A stretch of 64,000 nt of DNA from a virus, in the IMG/VR virus record IMGVR_UViG_3300047493_000037, positions 30,713 through 94,712 of that record. One strand, written 5' to 3'. Made by a program: the position numbers and the translations under genes. The notes under the pieces are model-generated. The model saw nothing but the letters and a program-made list of their open reading frames with translations. It searched no databases and had not been told where the DNA came from. The stretch's first letter is position 1. Each line of letters starts with the position of its first letter. This document shows positions 50,117-59,805 of this stretch, one piece after another.

Positions 50117-51333
50117 TGCTTTCAGATAATGTAAGAAGTCGTCTAAGAAAAATTTTTGGCATCACCATGGATGAACAGGCTGCAGCTAAGGAATTAGCTG
50201 ATGCTGTTGATGCCGGAGGCGGTGGAGGTGGATCTTCAGTTTGGGGAGGAATCACTGGAACATTATCTAGTCAAGCAGATCTACAGAATGCCTTAAATGC
50301 TAAGCAGAATGCATCGTCGAAGGGCACAGCAAATGGGTATGCTAGTTTAGACTCGAATAGTTTAGTGCCTTTTACTCAAATTCCTGGTTTATCTGTCTCT
50401 GTGTCTCAGCAGGTCTACGTTGCTGTGGGTGGAAACGATACCACTGGTAATGGCACTTCTAACAATCCCTTTGCTACTATAACTCACGCCTTATCTACAA
50501 TCACTGATGCGGGAGTTCCTGAGAATGGCTCTAATAAGCGTTATGCAATTATGGTTGCTGCGGGCGCCTATGATGAACCTCAGATATTGTTAAAGCCATG
50601 GGTTTATGTGGTTGGTTCTCAGTTTGAAGCTACATACATCAGAGTAAATGGTGGTGCTGGTAGTGTGCAACTTGATTCTGTTGCTTTTACAGCACAAGCT
50701 AGTGCAAGATTTGGTCTCATAAATTGCTATCTTGGTCATGGAACAAGTTTAAATTTAGATTTATACTCGGTTGGACCTAACACCGGCACTCCATCCGCGC
50801 TAATCACTCTTCAGAGTGTGTTTGTTGCAGGTTCAACTAATTTGACCGGTCGTGCTCCAAATATCGACTACTTAGAAATGTATGATGTCTATTTTGACGG
50901 TGGATTCTCTATGGATGGTCTAGAGTTTGGTCCTGCTCAGGGGCTAACTTTTGCAAATGGTGCAACATTTACCTGTAACCATGCCAATATCAATGGACAG
51001 ATTAATAACTCACTTTTTCAGGGAGCGGTAAGTGTATCAAACTCTGTAAGTAATACTTGTGAGATAGATTTTAGTGCATGTGGCATAAGTTCAACTCTTA
51101 CTACGTCCGGCTCTAATGTTCTAATAAAGACAGACTCCGTTTCTATGCCTGTTGCTGCTAATCAAACGATTGGCATTGGTACAACTTTTGCTTACACAAG
51201 TGACACATCGCACTCTGGATATACTCCAAAGACTCCAGCGAATTGGTCTGGGCCAGCACCCACAACTGTGCAGCAAGCTATTGATCGTATGGCTGCCGTT
51301 GTTAGCACAAATGGAAGCGTTCCTATTCCTTAA
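50116..51333 (+). CDS. Tail-fibre protein with parallel beta-helix domain
   Basis: A 405-residue fibre. It has a helical N-terminus (1-35), a Gly linker, an NGYASLDSNSLVPF shaft module shared with the 52333 gene, then a right-handed beta-helix domain starting YVAVGGNDTTGNGTSNNPFA (a DUF1565-like entry) with rungs to about 340, and a final YTPKTPANWSGPAPTTVQQA module also shared with the 52333 protein. Likely trimeric, receptor-binding. Confidence 0.75.
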   Translation: MLSDNVRSRLRKIFGITMDEQAAAKELADAVDAGGGGGGSSVWGGITGTLSSQADLQNALNAKQNASSKGTANGYASLDSNSLVPFTQIPGLSVSVSQQVYVAVGGNDTTGNGTSNNPFATITHALSTITDAGVPENGSNKRYAIMVAAGAYDEPQILLKPWVYVVGSQFEATYIRVNGGAGSVQLDSVAFTAQASARFGLINCYLGHGTSLNLDLYSVGPNTGTPSALITLQSVFVAGSTNLTGRAPNIDYLEMYDVYFDGGFSMDGLEFGPAQGLTFANGATFTCNHANINGQINNSLFQGAVSVSNSVSNTCEIDFSACGISSTLTTSGSNVLIKTDSVSMPVAANQTIGIGTTFAYTSDTSHSGYTPKTPANWSGPAPTTVQQAIDRMAAVVSTNGSVPIP

Positions 51334-51338
51334 CGTGT

Positions 51339-51372
51339 TATAATGACAGGTAAGAGCCCTAAATGGTTAGGG
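51339..51372 (+). promoter_or_regulatory. Promoter and leader hairpin of the fibre operon
   Basis: TATAAT at 51339-51344 is followed by a perfect hairpin CCCTAA-ATGG-TTAGGG at 51357-51372, starting about 6 bases after the predicted +1 at 51351. GGTTGGAAC precedes the ATG at 51393. Confidence 0.6.
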
Positions 51373-51392
51373 TGCTTGGTTAGGTTGGAACA

Positions 51393-52004
51393 ATGTTAGA
51401 GAAACGCTTTGCCGCGGTACCTCCGCAGGCCTTTACGGCGAATGGGACCCTATTTGGTCTTGTTACGTTGGCAGATACCTCAATGTTCAAGGTAAAACAA
51501 CACGTTGTGTTGGATGCCACATCCTTATCAACCACTCTAGAAGTTAAAGAAGTTGTATCAAATACTCAACTTTATGTGGGACCTATAAAAGGTTCAATTA
51601 CATCGAGAACAGACATATCTGCTTATACCGTTGCAGCTGGCGCCTTTATTTACGCCAACGAACAAAATCGTCCAAACATTGATTACTCTGAAATCTGGCG
51701 TGCAGTTTACGATGAAGAACCTACTATTGCGCTACGCACGATGCTTGTTGATGAACAGGGCGATAGAATTGGTCCAAGCAACCCATTAGACGTAAATGCC
51801 ACTGTAGATGTCACTGTAAACTCAGTACAACTTTTTTCATTGCCATATGACTCTATTGCCGCAACCTATCCTACTCCAACTCAAGAAATTTACTCTACTT
51901 ACATTGGCGGTTTAAGTGGAACTTTGGTGCAAACTGCCACAGTGAACTATACTGACTCTACAAAAAACTTTATATTAAACGTAGTGAGGACGCCTTTGAG
52001 CTAA
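51393..52004 (+). CDS. Structural protein, fibre operon
   Basis: A 203-residue protein, beta-rich (MFKVKQHVVLDATSLSTTLE) with a conserved-looking centre (NIDYSEIWRAVYDEEPTIAL). Low-complexity Thr/Val C-terminus. No family recognised; it probably forms a fibre base or adaptor, since the next four genes encode fibre-like proteins. Confidence 0.6.
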   Translation: MLEKRFAAVPPQAFTANGTLFGLVTLADTSMFKVKQHVVLDATSLSTTLEVKEVVSNTQLYVGPIKGSITSRTDISAYTVAAGAFIYANEQNRPNIDYSEIWRAVYDEEPTIALRTMLVDEQGDRIGPSNPLDVNATVDVTVNSVQLFSLPYDSIAATYPTPTQEIYSTYIGGLSGTLVQTATVNYTDSTKNFILNVVRTPLS

Positions 52005-52005
52005 C

Positions 52006-52323
52006 ATGGCATTTAGGTTTAATATTTTTACAGGGACACTAGATATTGTTGGCTCTAGCTCATCTGGTGGCGTCAATGGCATTGCTCCTACTGCGATAAA
52101 TCACATCGCAACGTGGGTAGATACCACTGCATCAACTATTCAAAATAGTTTAGCATTGGTTCAACCTGGGGGCGCGATAGAGGCACAAGGATATATTTCT
52201 CAGAGAACCGTTTCTGGGGTTGTCACTGTTAACACTGGAGAAAGTTGGATTGCACCAAGTCTCACGATTGCTCCTGGTGGGCTAATAGTTTTAAACCCTG
52301 ATGCAGAATTAATCATCATTTAA
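52006..52323 (+). CDS. Small structural protein, fibre operon
   Basis: A 105-residue protein starting MAFRFNIFTGTLDIVG, two bases after the previous stop. The start motif (FNIFTGTLDIVG) is common at the N-terminus of phage fibre-associated proteins; the rest is short beta strands ending in a hydrophobic ELIII. Likely part of the fibre attachment. Confidence 0.6.
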   Translation: MAFRFNIFTGTLDIVGSSSSGGVNGIAPTAINHIATWVDTTASTIQNSLALVQPGGAIEAQGYISQRTVSGVVTVNTGESWIAPSLTIAPGGLIVLNPDAELIII

Positions 52324-52332
52324 GGATAGTAT

Positions 52333-55300
52333 ATGGCAGCTGGATCATTATTACAAATTTATCCGTTTAGCGCGAAACCCTCACCTCCTCCTGTGGGCTC
52401 TTTCCTCTTCTATATGAAGACGGACGACACCCTGTATTTGCAGGATTCTAGTGGGGTTGAATATGCTTTTGGATCTACTGCGTTTATTTCTGAGCTGGTT
52501 GGTGATGTCACTGGCATGGGTCCAGGTGTAACTACAACTACTGTTGCGTTTGTAGGTGGAGAATCCGCTGCCGATGTTGCTTCTGCCGCAAGAGCATTCT
52601 TAGCAGCTACTAGCAGTGATACGCCTAATACTATAGTGACGCGTGACGGTAGTGGTAACTTTAGTGCTAATATTATTACTGCTTCACTTAATGGTAATGC
52701 AGCTACTGCTACTTCTGCAGGTTCTGCTACTACCGCAGTGAGTTTCACTGGCCCGTTACTTGGTGATGTCACTGGAACTCAAGATGCTACGGTTGTTTCT
52801 TATGTTGATAGTTATACCGCAGCACAGGTTGGTATTTCGGTAGCGATGACACAAGCAGCAACTGCCTTAAACACTGCTTCAACTCTTGTTAAAAGAGATG
52901 CTAGCGGTAATTTTAGCGCCAATGTCATTAGTGCTTCATTGGTTGGAAATGTTACTGGCAATGTTACTGGGAATCTCACTGGCAACGTTACTGGCAACGT
53001 TAGCGGTAGTTCTTCAACGTTCACTGGCCCGTTACTTGGTGATGTCACTGGAACTCAGGGCGCAACATTTATTGACCCAACCGTTGTATCTAGTAAGGTT
53101 CTTACCGGACTTGCGACGGGCGCTAATGTGCCTATTGCTGCTACAGATTCTATCTTGGTAGCTTTTGAAAAAGTACAAGCTCAAATTTCTGCTATTGAGA
53201 ACTCTGATGTTACCGCTGTTACTGCAAGTAGCCCACTAACTAGCTCTGGCGGAGCAACTCCAAATATTAGTTTCATAAATCAATCTGCTAACGCGTTTCT
53301 TGCTGGTCCTTTAACTGGCATGCCTGCCGCACCTACATTTAGAGTAATCAATACAAGTGATTTACCAAGTTTGTCTGCAATTTATGTGCCTCAATCTGAG
53401 GTTGGTGTGGCCAACGGTGTTGCTTCGTTGGATTCAAATGCGTTGGTGCCTCTCTCTGAGATGCAGCCATCGTTGATTGCTCCCTTTTACACGGAGTACC
53501 ACGTCAATCCTGGATACACTGGTGCTACCTCTACTGGTTCATATAATCAACCATATACTACTATTCAGGCAGCAGTAAATGCTGCTCAGTCTTATGGTTC
53601 TGCCAACTCTGCTGTGATATTGCATGGTACAGGTACTACAGAGAATGTAGTTATTAATAACTATTCTTTCAACTTATTAATCTGTTATGTTAACTCTACT
53701 GCCGTAGACAACCAATTGTTCCTATTGAACGGTAACATTACAATTAGTGGGTTAAGTACCAGAATTAGACTCAAGGACTTCAAGATTCAATATCCTGGTG
53801 GAAGTCAGCCAGACTTAATTGATAGCTCTTCTGGAAGAAACTATTTTAGCAATGTTGGTTTTGAGGGCGGCGGTGGTATTCAATACACTGGTTCTTGGGC
53901 TCGTTGGCATGAGTATACAGACTGCACTATAAGTGGGACAATGAACATTGCAGGAAGTCCATCTTCCGGTTCACAGATTAGTTTGTGGCGTACTCGTGGT
54001 GGAGCAAACTATGTTCTTAATAGTTCTAATGTCACATTAGCTTTATATGATAATTTTTCTGTAGGAAACGTTACTCAAACGGCGGGTAGTTTGATTATTG
54101 ATGGCGGCCGCGGTTTTACTGCTGGATCAACTATCTCTTCTACAACGAACAACGGTTCCGATTTGCTAGAGATTCTCAATGTTTCTCTTCAAACTAGCGG
54201 AAGCAGTTTTGCTCAGATTAATAAGACAGGAACTTGTCCTTATATTCTTTCTAATGTCTTTAGAAATGAAGTCGGCGATATTTTAACGGGTACGCGCCTT
54301 GTACAAGGTGCCTCTGCTGCGGATGAAAAGTATGTTCCAACAACTCCAGCAAACTGGCCTTCTCCTCCTACGTCTGTGCTTCAAGCGCTGGACGATTTAG
54401 CCGCTAGTATATCTGGAATTAGTGGTTCTGCGATAACCTCTTTAACTGGCGATGGGACTGCTACTGGTCCAGGTGGAGCAGTATTTACTCTAGCTACAGT
54501 AAACTCAAATGTTGGCACGTTTGGTTCTTCTACGTCCATCCCTGTCTTTACAGTTAATGCAAAAGGATTAATCACTGCTGCCAGTGGCGTAGACGTCGTT
54601 GCGCCAGCTGGTACGCTTACTGGTAGCACACTTGCTAGCAATGTCTTAAGTTCTTCTTTAACTTCAGTAGGAACTCTAACTAATTTAAATGTGGCGGGCA
54701 ATGTAGGCATTGGAACCACGAGTCCTAGGTACTCAATAGATTTACAAGACCTCTCTACTGCTACTAGCGGCACTGTTTACGGCATGAAGAGTCTACTCAC
54801 CGCGCAACCTACTTCGGCTAGTGCTGCTCAATTCAAGGGCGTAGGTGGATCCGCAATCACGCCTAATGCTGGAACTCAAAATGTGTACCTTCTTCAGGGT
54901 GTTTCTGGAATGGCAAATCACAACGCTATGGGCATAGTGACATATGCTACTGGTGTGGATTGTGAAGTTTATTGTGCTCAGTCGGGAACAATCCAAAATG
55001 CTTTCGGATCTTATCATCAGGTAGCTATTAGCAACGGCGGAACAATCCAGAACGGGTATGGCAGTTACATCGCGGCGCCATATAACACTGGCGGTGGCGG
55101 AACATGGGATAATTATTACGGATTATACGTAGGAAATCCAAGTAATGTAGCAAGTGGCGTAAACTATGCAATCTACTCTCAGGGCGGTACTAACTATTTT
55201 GGCGGATTGATTCAAGCAGTTGGAGGATTGACCGGAACAGTAAATTACACCCCTTCCACCCCTTCAAATTGGCTAACTGTTCCTACTTCAGTTTCTCAAG

Positions 55301-57249
55301 CGTTGGACGATATTGCGGCAACGCATTCGCTTGCTCCGTTTATTGGAGATGCTGGAACTGGCGGCACACAAGGACTAGTTCCAGCTCCTGGCGCTGGTAC
55401 AAAAGCTGCTGGAGATTTTCTTTCTGCTGCTGGAACTTGGTCTTATGTCGATCAATCAAAACCAATCTACGCTCCTTTTACGTTGGTTGGTGCTACACAG
55501 TGGATAGGCGCAGTTAATGCGAAATTTGAAAATCTTACAACCTACACCGGTATCGATGGTCACAAGCAGTATGCTGCCGTGGTTGCTGGTGGTGGGACTG
55601 GAACGTTATTTATCTGGGATATTACCAATCCAACTATCCCAGTTCTATGTTCGTTCGTAACTCTTGCAGGTGCATATAATATATCTGTCGCCCAAATTTC
55701 TGGCGCTATTTACGCATTTGTTCCGTCTTCCGGTGGATCGAGTCTTTACATCGTTAACATAACCAACCCATATTCGCTTTCTACAACCTCTAGCATTTTG
55801 ATTTCTGGAAGTCCGGGATCACTATATGATGCTGTTTATGCTAACGGATATGTATACATAGCTACACAAAATAAGGGTTTGACAGTTGTCGATGTCGGCG
55901 GCGGTTTGGCAGGTGGAACGCTTAGTACGCCAATTCAGTCTTATCAGGAAGGCGGCACGACTAATAAGTCTGCTGGTGTGGCAGTAGTTGGAAACTTTGT
56001 TTACACTACCAATTATCAAACGACCTTCCCAGCTACGGTTCGCTATCTAAAAACATGGGAACTTGCCGCTGGCGGTGGAACTTTAGCAGTTCCATTCTTA
56101 GCAAACACTTATACTATTCCTGGCGGTCCTACACCTACATCTACTAAACCTTCTGGCATTGCTGTCAGTTCTTCTGGTAACACAGCATTTGTCACTGATG
56201 GTGGTCAGAGTGTTATCGACATCATTGACGTTACTTCGCCCACGTCTCCCAATTATCTAACGTACATTACACCATCATATACTCTTGTAACCAATACGTT
56301 GGAAGAGGTCGTCGTGTCTCCTCTAATTAATGGGAACTACATCTACGTGCCTTCTGGCGCAAATGCTACAAATGGTGGATGCATCGACCTGTTTGACATT
56401 ACTATTCCTTCTGCTCCAGTAAAGGTTAAATCGGTTTACACTGGGGTACCGAATGCTGTTTTCGGGGGTTTAGCTTTAAACAACGGATACATTTTCTGTG
56501 CAGATTATGGAGTTTCTGGAGGCTATAGTGCACTTGACGTATTCACCCAAGCCTTCCTTAGTCCAACCTTTGGGTTGCCTGTTACGTCTAATATACAAGT
56601 TGAGCAATTGAGTCCAAATACAGCTTTGATAAGTAATGGCAGTCAACAGCTCGCGAGCAGTATAACTACAGCAACCGAGTTAAGTTACGTTCATGGCGTT
56701 ACTTCTTCTATTCAGGCTCAAATTAACGCCATCATGGGATCAGGTATCACTTCTCTGAATGGCGATGTCGTTGCAACTGGTCCAGGTGCAGCTACAGCAA
56801 CAATTCAACCAAATGTTGTCACTAATTCTAAACTTGCTGAGATGGCTGCAAATACAATAAAAGGCAACAACACTGGAGTGCTTGCGAACGCAATAGATTT
56901 GAGTGAAACTCAAGTTGCTGCAATGTTGTCTTCATTCTTTGATGCTTCTGGCTCAGCAAGTACTGTTCAAACTAACCTAAGTAACTACATAGATCCTACA
57001 TCTTTGCAGTTTGGCTGGAGTTATCAGAATCCACATTATTACACTCAACTTACTTATACTGGAAGTAATGTAACTGGTATCACTTACTGGGATTCTCCTT
57101 CTATGATAACCCAAATCTTTACTAAGGGTATAACTTATACTGGCGGGCTTGTTACTCAGGTTGTGCTAACAAGAATATCTGACAGTGCAACCTTAACAAA
57201 GACGATAACATACAGTGGCTCAGAAGTGTCCACTGTAACTAGGAGTTAA
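52333..57249 (+). CDS. Giant modular tail-fibre protein
   Basis: A 1638-residue fibre, the largest gene here. Order: N-terminal attachment (PPVGSFLFYMKTDDTLYLQD), a Thr/Ala/Gly shaft with repeated FTGPLLGDVTGTQ and VTGNVTGNLTGN, an NGVASLDSNALVPL module, a beta-helix region (about 390-650), a YVPTTPANW module, a collagen-free beta shaft, a YTPSTPSNW module, a beta-propeller-like region (about 1080-1410: LFIWDITNPTIPVLCSF, LYIVNITNP, IDLFDITIPSAPVKV, LVIVD-type repeats) and a C-terminal YTGS-repeat. It probably binds host receptors or surface sugars. Confidence 0.85.
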   Translation: MAAGSLLQIYPFSAKPSPPPVGSFLFYMKTDDTLYLQDSSGVEYAFGSTAFISELVGDVTGMGPGVTTTTVAFVGGESAADVASAARAFLAATSSDTPNTIVTRDGSGNFSANIITASLNGNAATATSAGSATTAVSFTGPLLGDVTGTQDATVVSYVDSYTAAQVGISVAMTQAATALNTASTLVKRDASGNFSANVISASLVGNVTGNVTGNLTGNVTGNVSGSSSTFTGPLLGDVTGTQGATFIDPTVVSSKVLTGLATGANVPIAATDSILVAFEKVQAQISAIENSDVTAVTASSPLTSSGGATPNISFINQSANAFLAGPLTGMPAAPTFRVINTSDLPSLSAIYVPQSEVGVANGVASLDSNALVPLSEMQPSLIAPFYTEYHVNPGYTGATSTGSYNQPYTTIQAAVNAAQSYGSANSAVILHGTGTTENVVINNYSFNLLICYVNSTAVDNQLFLLNGNITISGLSTRIRLKDFKIQYPGGSQPDLIDSSSGRNYFSNVGFEGGGGIQYTGSWARWHEYTDCTISGTMNIAGSPSSGSQISLWRTRGGANYVLNSSNVTLALYDNFSVGNVTQTAGSLIIDGGRGFTAGSTISSTTNNGSDLLEILNVSLQTSGSSFAQINKTGTCPYILSNVFRNEVGDILTGTRLVQGASAADEKYVPTTPANWPSPPTSVLQALDDLAASISGISGSAITSLTGDGTATGPGGAVFTLATVNSNVGTFGSSTSIPVFTVNAKGLITAASGVDVVAPAGTLTGSTLASNVLSSSLTSVGTLTNLNVAGNVGIGTTSPRYSIDLQDLSTATSGTVYGMKSLLTAQPTSASAAQFKGVGGSAITPNAGTQNVYLLQGVSGMANHNAMGIVTYATGVDCEVYCAQSGTIQNAFGSYHQVAISNGGTIQNGYGSYIAAPYNTGGGGTWDNYYGLYVGNPSNVASGVNYAIYSQGGTNYFGGLIQAVGGLTGTVNYTPSTPSNWLTVPTSVSQALDDIAATHSLAPFIGDAGTGGTQGLVPAPGAGTKAAGDFLSAAGTWSYVDQSKPIYAPFTLVGATQWIGAVNAKFENLTTYTGIDGHKQYAAVVAGGGTGTLFIWDITNPTIPVLCSFVTLAGAYNISVAQISGAIYAFVPSSGGSSLYIVNITNPYSLSTTSSILISGSPGSLYDAVYANGYVYIATQNKGLTVVDVGGGLAGGTLSTPIQSYQEGGTTNKSAGVAVVGNFVYTTNYQTTFPATVRYLKTWELAAGGGTLAVPFLANTYTIPGGPTPTSTKPSGIAVSSSGNTAFVTDGGQSVIDIIDVTSPTSPNYLTYITPSYTLVTNTLEEVVVSPLINGNYIYVPSGANATNGGCIDLFDITIPSAPVKVKSVYTGVPNAVFGGLALNNGYIFCADYGVSGGYSALDVFTQAFLSPTFGLPVTSNIQVEQLSPNTALISNGSQQLASSITTATELSYVHGVTSSIQAQINAIMGSGITSLNGDVVATGPGAATATIQPNVVTNSKLAEMAANTIKGNNTGVLANAIDLSETQVAAMLSSFFDASGSASTVQTNLSNYIDPTSLQFGWSYQNPHYYTQLTYTGSNVTGITYWDSPSMITQIFTKGITYTGGLVTQVVLTRISDSATLTKTITYSGSEVSTVTRS
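52744..52781 (+). repeat. 38-base direct repeat, copy 1
   Basis: This block is identical to 53020-53057, both encoding FTGPLLGDVTGTQ in the same frame of the giant fibre. Exact DNA identity, despite free synonymous sites, indicates recent duplication or recombination between modules. Confidence 0.9.
53020..53057 (+). repeat. 38-base direct repeat, copy 2
   Basis: Second copy of the repeat at 52744; the distance of 276 bases is a multiple of three, so recombination between them would delete or add 92 residues without frameshift. Confidence 0.9.
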
Positions 57250-57251
57250 AT

Positions 57252-57560
57252 ATGGCAACTTTTGATCCTACTAACTTACCGTCTCAGCCTAATCCAATGT
57301 TACAGTCTAATGGTGGATATGCTCAAGTTGTAATTACCGCGACCGGAAGCGTATCTATGGAGCCTGGTGACTGGGTTGTGTTAAATCCCGCATTAGGTTT
57401 TTTGGACCCAGTAAGAAAAAATTTGTTTCAGGTTAGTAATGTTTTAGCTGCTAACTCTATTGAGATTTTGTATTCTCAAGATGGCGGTTTCACTTATCAA
57501 TCAGTCAACTTATCCTCTTCGTGGATAGTGTATGTTTTTCGCTTGCAACCAGGGAGTTAA
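57252..57560 (+). CDS. Small structural protein, fibre operon
   Basis: A 102-residue, beta-rich protein (YAQVVITATGSVSMEPGDWV) that starts two bases after the giant-fibre stop with AGGAG upstream. Size and composition suit a fibre adaptor or small tail decoration protein. No family recognised. Confidence 0.6.
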   Translation: MATFDPTNLPSQPNPMLQSNGGYAQVVITATGSVSMEPGDWVVLNPALGFLDPVRKNLFQVSNVLAANSIEILYSQDGGFTYQSVNLSSSWIVYVFRLQPGS

Positions 57561-57563
57561 TCA

Positions 57564-59804
57564 ATGAGAACTTATTTAGCCGGCCTTCAAAATTCAACCC
57601 AGACTTCTTATGCCAACAACGGTAAGACAACTATTTTGGGAAGAGCTGCACAGAAAACTATTAACTCTCAATCTGTTATTGGGCCACCTCTTACACAGTT
57701 CATTGACGTAGAAACTCTTTGCGGCTTTGTTCCTACATATTGTTACTTTAATCCAACTACAAATCACCTATTTGCACTTGGACCTGCATCTTCTACGCCA
57801 ATTGTAGCTTTATTTAACTTTAATAATCTTACTGGTGTTTATTCTTATGTCGGCAAGGTTTTAATGTCGTTGCCCAATGCTGCGGCAACTACTTACACCT
57901 TTCGTGGTTTTACTGTTTATGAAAGCGCCGGAACAATATATCCTATTATTAGTGCCACAGGCAGCGTAGTTATTAATGGTGGAACCTATGTTGGTTGGGG
58001 GCTTACTACTTCAGATTTTACAGTTGGTGGAACCACTTTATGGTCTGCTAATACATCTAGTCAAAAGGCAGTTTATTTCTTACAGGATCCAGCTGGTCTG
58101 GGTTCTGCAAACATCGCGACGACTAGCTGGGGTTGCTCACTTCCACAGTTTTCTTCAAGTTCTGGAGTGAATACTAAGGTTTGGCAATGGAATGGCACAC
58201 TTGCTCTTCCTCAGCTTTTCTCTTGGGATCTTTCTCTAACGCCAACTGTTGCTGGAACTGTAACTAATGGTATTTCTGCCCAAACAATGCTTTATGCTGG
58301 TACGTCTCCATCAGCTTTTTTCACTATGGGCACTTCTAGTAACGGATATGCTAATGGTGATATGGTTGTGCTGATGAACGGTAGCGGTAGCGTACCTACT
58401 GCTTTTAATGCTTGGACTGCAGGAACTGCCCAGGTGGCTGCAACCAACGTTTATTTTATTCGTGATTTGCAGCTAGTTTCTAGCAATTATTACTTCAATT
58501 TAGCAACAACTTCAGGTGGGGCTGCGGTAACGCCAACATCTTCTACTTCTAGTTTTACTATGATAAGAGCTTTTGGAGCTAATTCTTCATTGTTTAGCTT
58601 AAAAACTGGTGTGTTGTCGACAGCTTTCAGCTTAGGAACAATTATTCAGGCGGACTCAGTTGGCTATGCTAAACCAGTTTCTGCTCCTGCAAATACTGCG
58701 CTAAATGGGCAAGATTGCTTATACATGCACACATCTGCTGGTCTCTACATGGGAAAAATTTCAGATCTAACTTCGTTAGGCACCACATGGGCTAGTATGA
58801 CATTTACTGGTGTTAACATTACGGGCACAGGTATTGATATTGTTGCGCCTTCTGCAACCTTAGGTTGCTACTCTGGGCAGAATAATGCTTTCGATGTCGA
58901 TCGTTTTGTCTATGTTACAAACACGGCCACATATGTTATGAAGCCTTATCAGTCTTCTAATATTAGTTCAGTGTTTGGTGGTGTCACCGATACATACTAT
59001 GAAACCTTAAACCCTGTCACTGTACAAATGGGAGCTACTGCGTTAACGGGCGTAGAATCAGCTGGTGGTTGGTTATTTGCTTGTTCAAGTGGTGTTGGTC
59101 AGCGTGGTATTGTCTTTGCAGACATGTACTCAGACGCCCTTTTTGGTAACTCCGTCGTTATCAGTCCTGTTTTGTCTGTGCAGGCATCAAGCATGTTTGA
59201 GTATATTGCTACAGTTGAACAACTTTTCAACTATACTGACTCTATGAATTTTTGGATTCGTAGCGCGTCTACATCTACAGATGCTAGTTTTTCTTCTGCA
59301 AGTGCGCCTTCTGGCTATGGTCCAACATCAAATGGTTGGACTCTAATCAGTACGGCAACTAACTTAGCTTCTACAACAATTGGTCCATATTTTCAGTTTG
59401 CAATTACTTACGATATTTTAACATTAGATGCGAACACACCAGCTCAGTTGAATGACCTGGTTTATACCATCATCGGTCCTAATGATATCTCTGATTATTG
59501 GGCAGGATCTAACAATAACACTACGCAGAATGGTGTAAGTCCAGCTTATACGGCGTTCTTGTTACAGCAAGCATACGCTAGCAGTGTTCCAACTCTCTAC
59601 TTCCGCGCGTACGATGAAAATGGAAATTTGGTAGCATCAGCTAACACCGCGTCTAATCCTACGTCGTTTCAGTACACTACAAACAATGGTTTAACCTGGA
59701 ATGCTCTTGGAACTATACCAAACACGATAGATACCACTGAGGTGAGATACATCTGGGCAACTCCTCCTGGTGTTCCTGTGTTTACCAGCATAAGAGAGTC
59801 ATAA
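57564..59804 (+). CDS. Large tail-fibre/virion surface protein
   Basis: A 746-residue protein of low charge rich in Ser, Thr, Ala and Gly, with many short strands. Residues about 50-460 have irregular repeats of the kind YSYVGKVL and TYTFRGFTVY that may form a beta-propeller or related fold; the C-terminus (QFAITYDILTLDANTPAQLN, then FRAYDENGNLV) looks like one or two jelly-roll-type domains. No catalytic motif visible. Receptor-binding role inferred. Confidence 0.65.
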   Translation: MRTYLAGLQNSTQTSYANNGKTTILGRAAQKTINSQSVIGPPLTQFIDVETLCGFVPTYCYFNPTTNHLFALGPASSTPIVALFNFNNLTGVYSYVGKVLMSLPNAAATTYTFRGFTVYESAGTIYPIISATGSVVINGGTYVGWGLTTSDFTVGGTTLWSANTSSQKAVYFLQDPAGLGSANIATTSWGCSLPQFSSSSGVNTKVWQWNGTLALPQLFSWDLSLTPTVAGTVTNGISAQTMLYAGTSPSAFFTMGTSSNGYANGDMVVLMNGSGSVPTAFNAWTAGTAQVAATNVYFIRDLQLVSSNYYFNLATTSGGAAVTPTSSTSSFTMIRAFGANSSLFSLKTGVLSTAFSLGTIIQADSVGYAKPVSAPANTALNGQDCLYMHTSAGLYMGKISDLTSLGTTWASMTFTGVNITGTGIDIVAPSATLGCYSGQNNAFDVDRFVYVTNTATYVMKPYQSSNISSVFGGVTDTYYETLNPVTVQMGATALTGVESAGGWLFACSSGVGQRGIVFADMYSDALFGNSVVISPVLSVQASSMFEYIATVEQLFNYTDSMNFWIRSASTSTDASFSSASAPSGYGPTSNGWTLISTATNLASTTIGPYFQFAITYDILTLDANTPAQLNDLVYTIIGPNDISDYWAGSNNNTTQNGVSPAYTAFLLQQAYASSVPTLYFRAYDENGNLVASANTASNPTSFQYTTNNGLTWNALGTIPNTIDTTEVRYIWATPPGVPVFTSIRES

Positions 59805-59805
59805 T

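Noticed and set aside
52410-53048. Minus-strand Ala/Val-rich ORFs in the giant fibre gene
   Set aside because: They mirror the repetitive Thr/Gly shaft of the plus-strand fibre, lack ribosome sites and sit inside a clearly coding frame.
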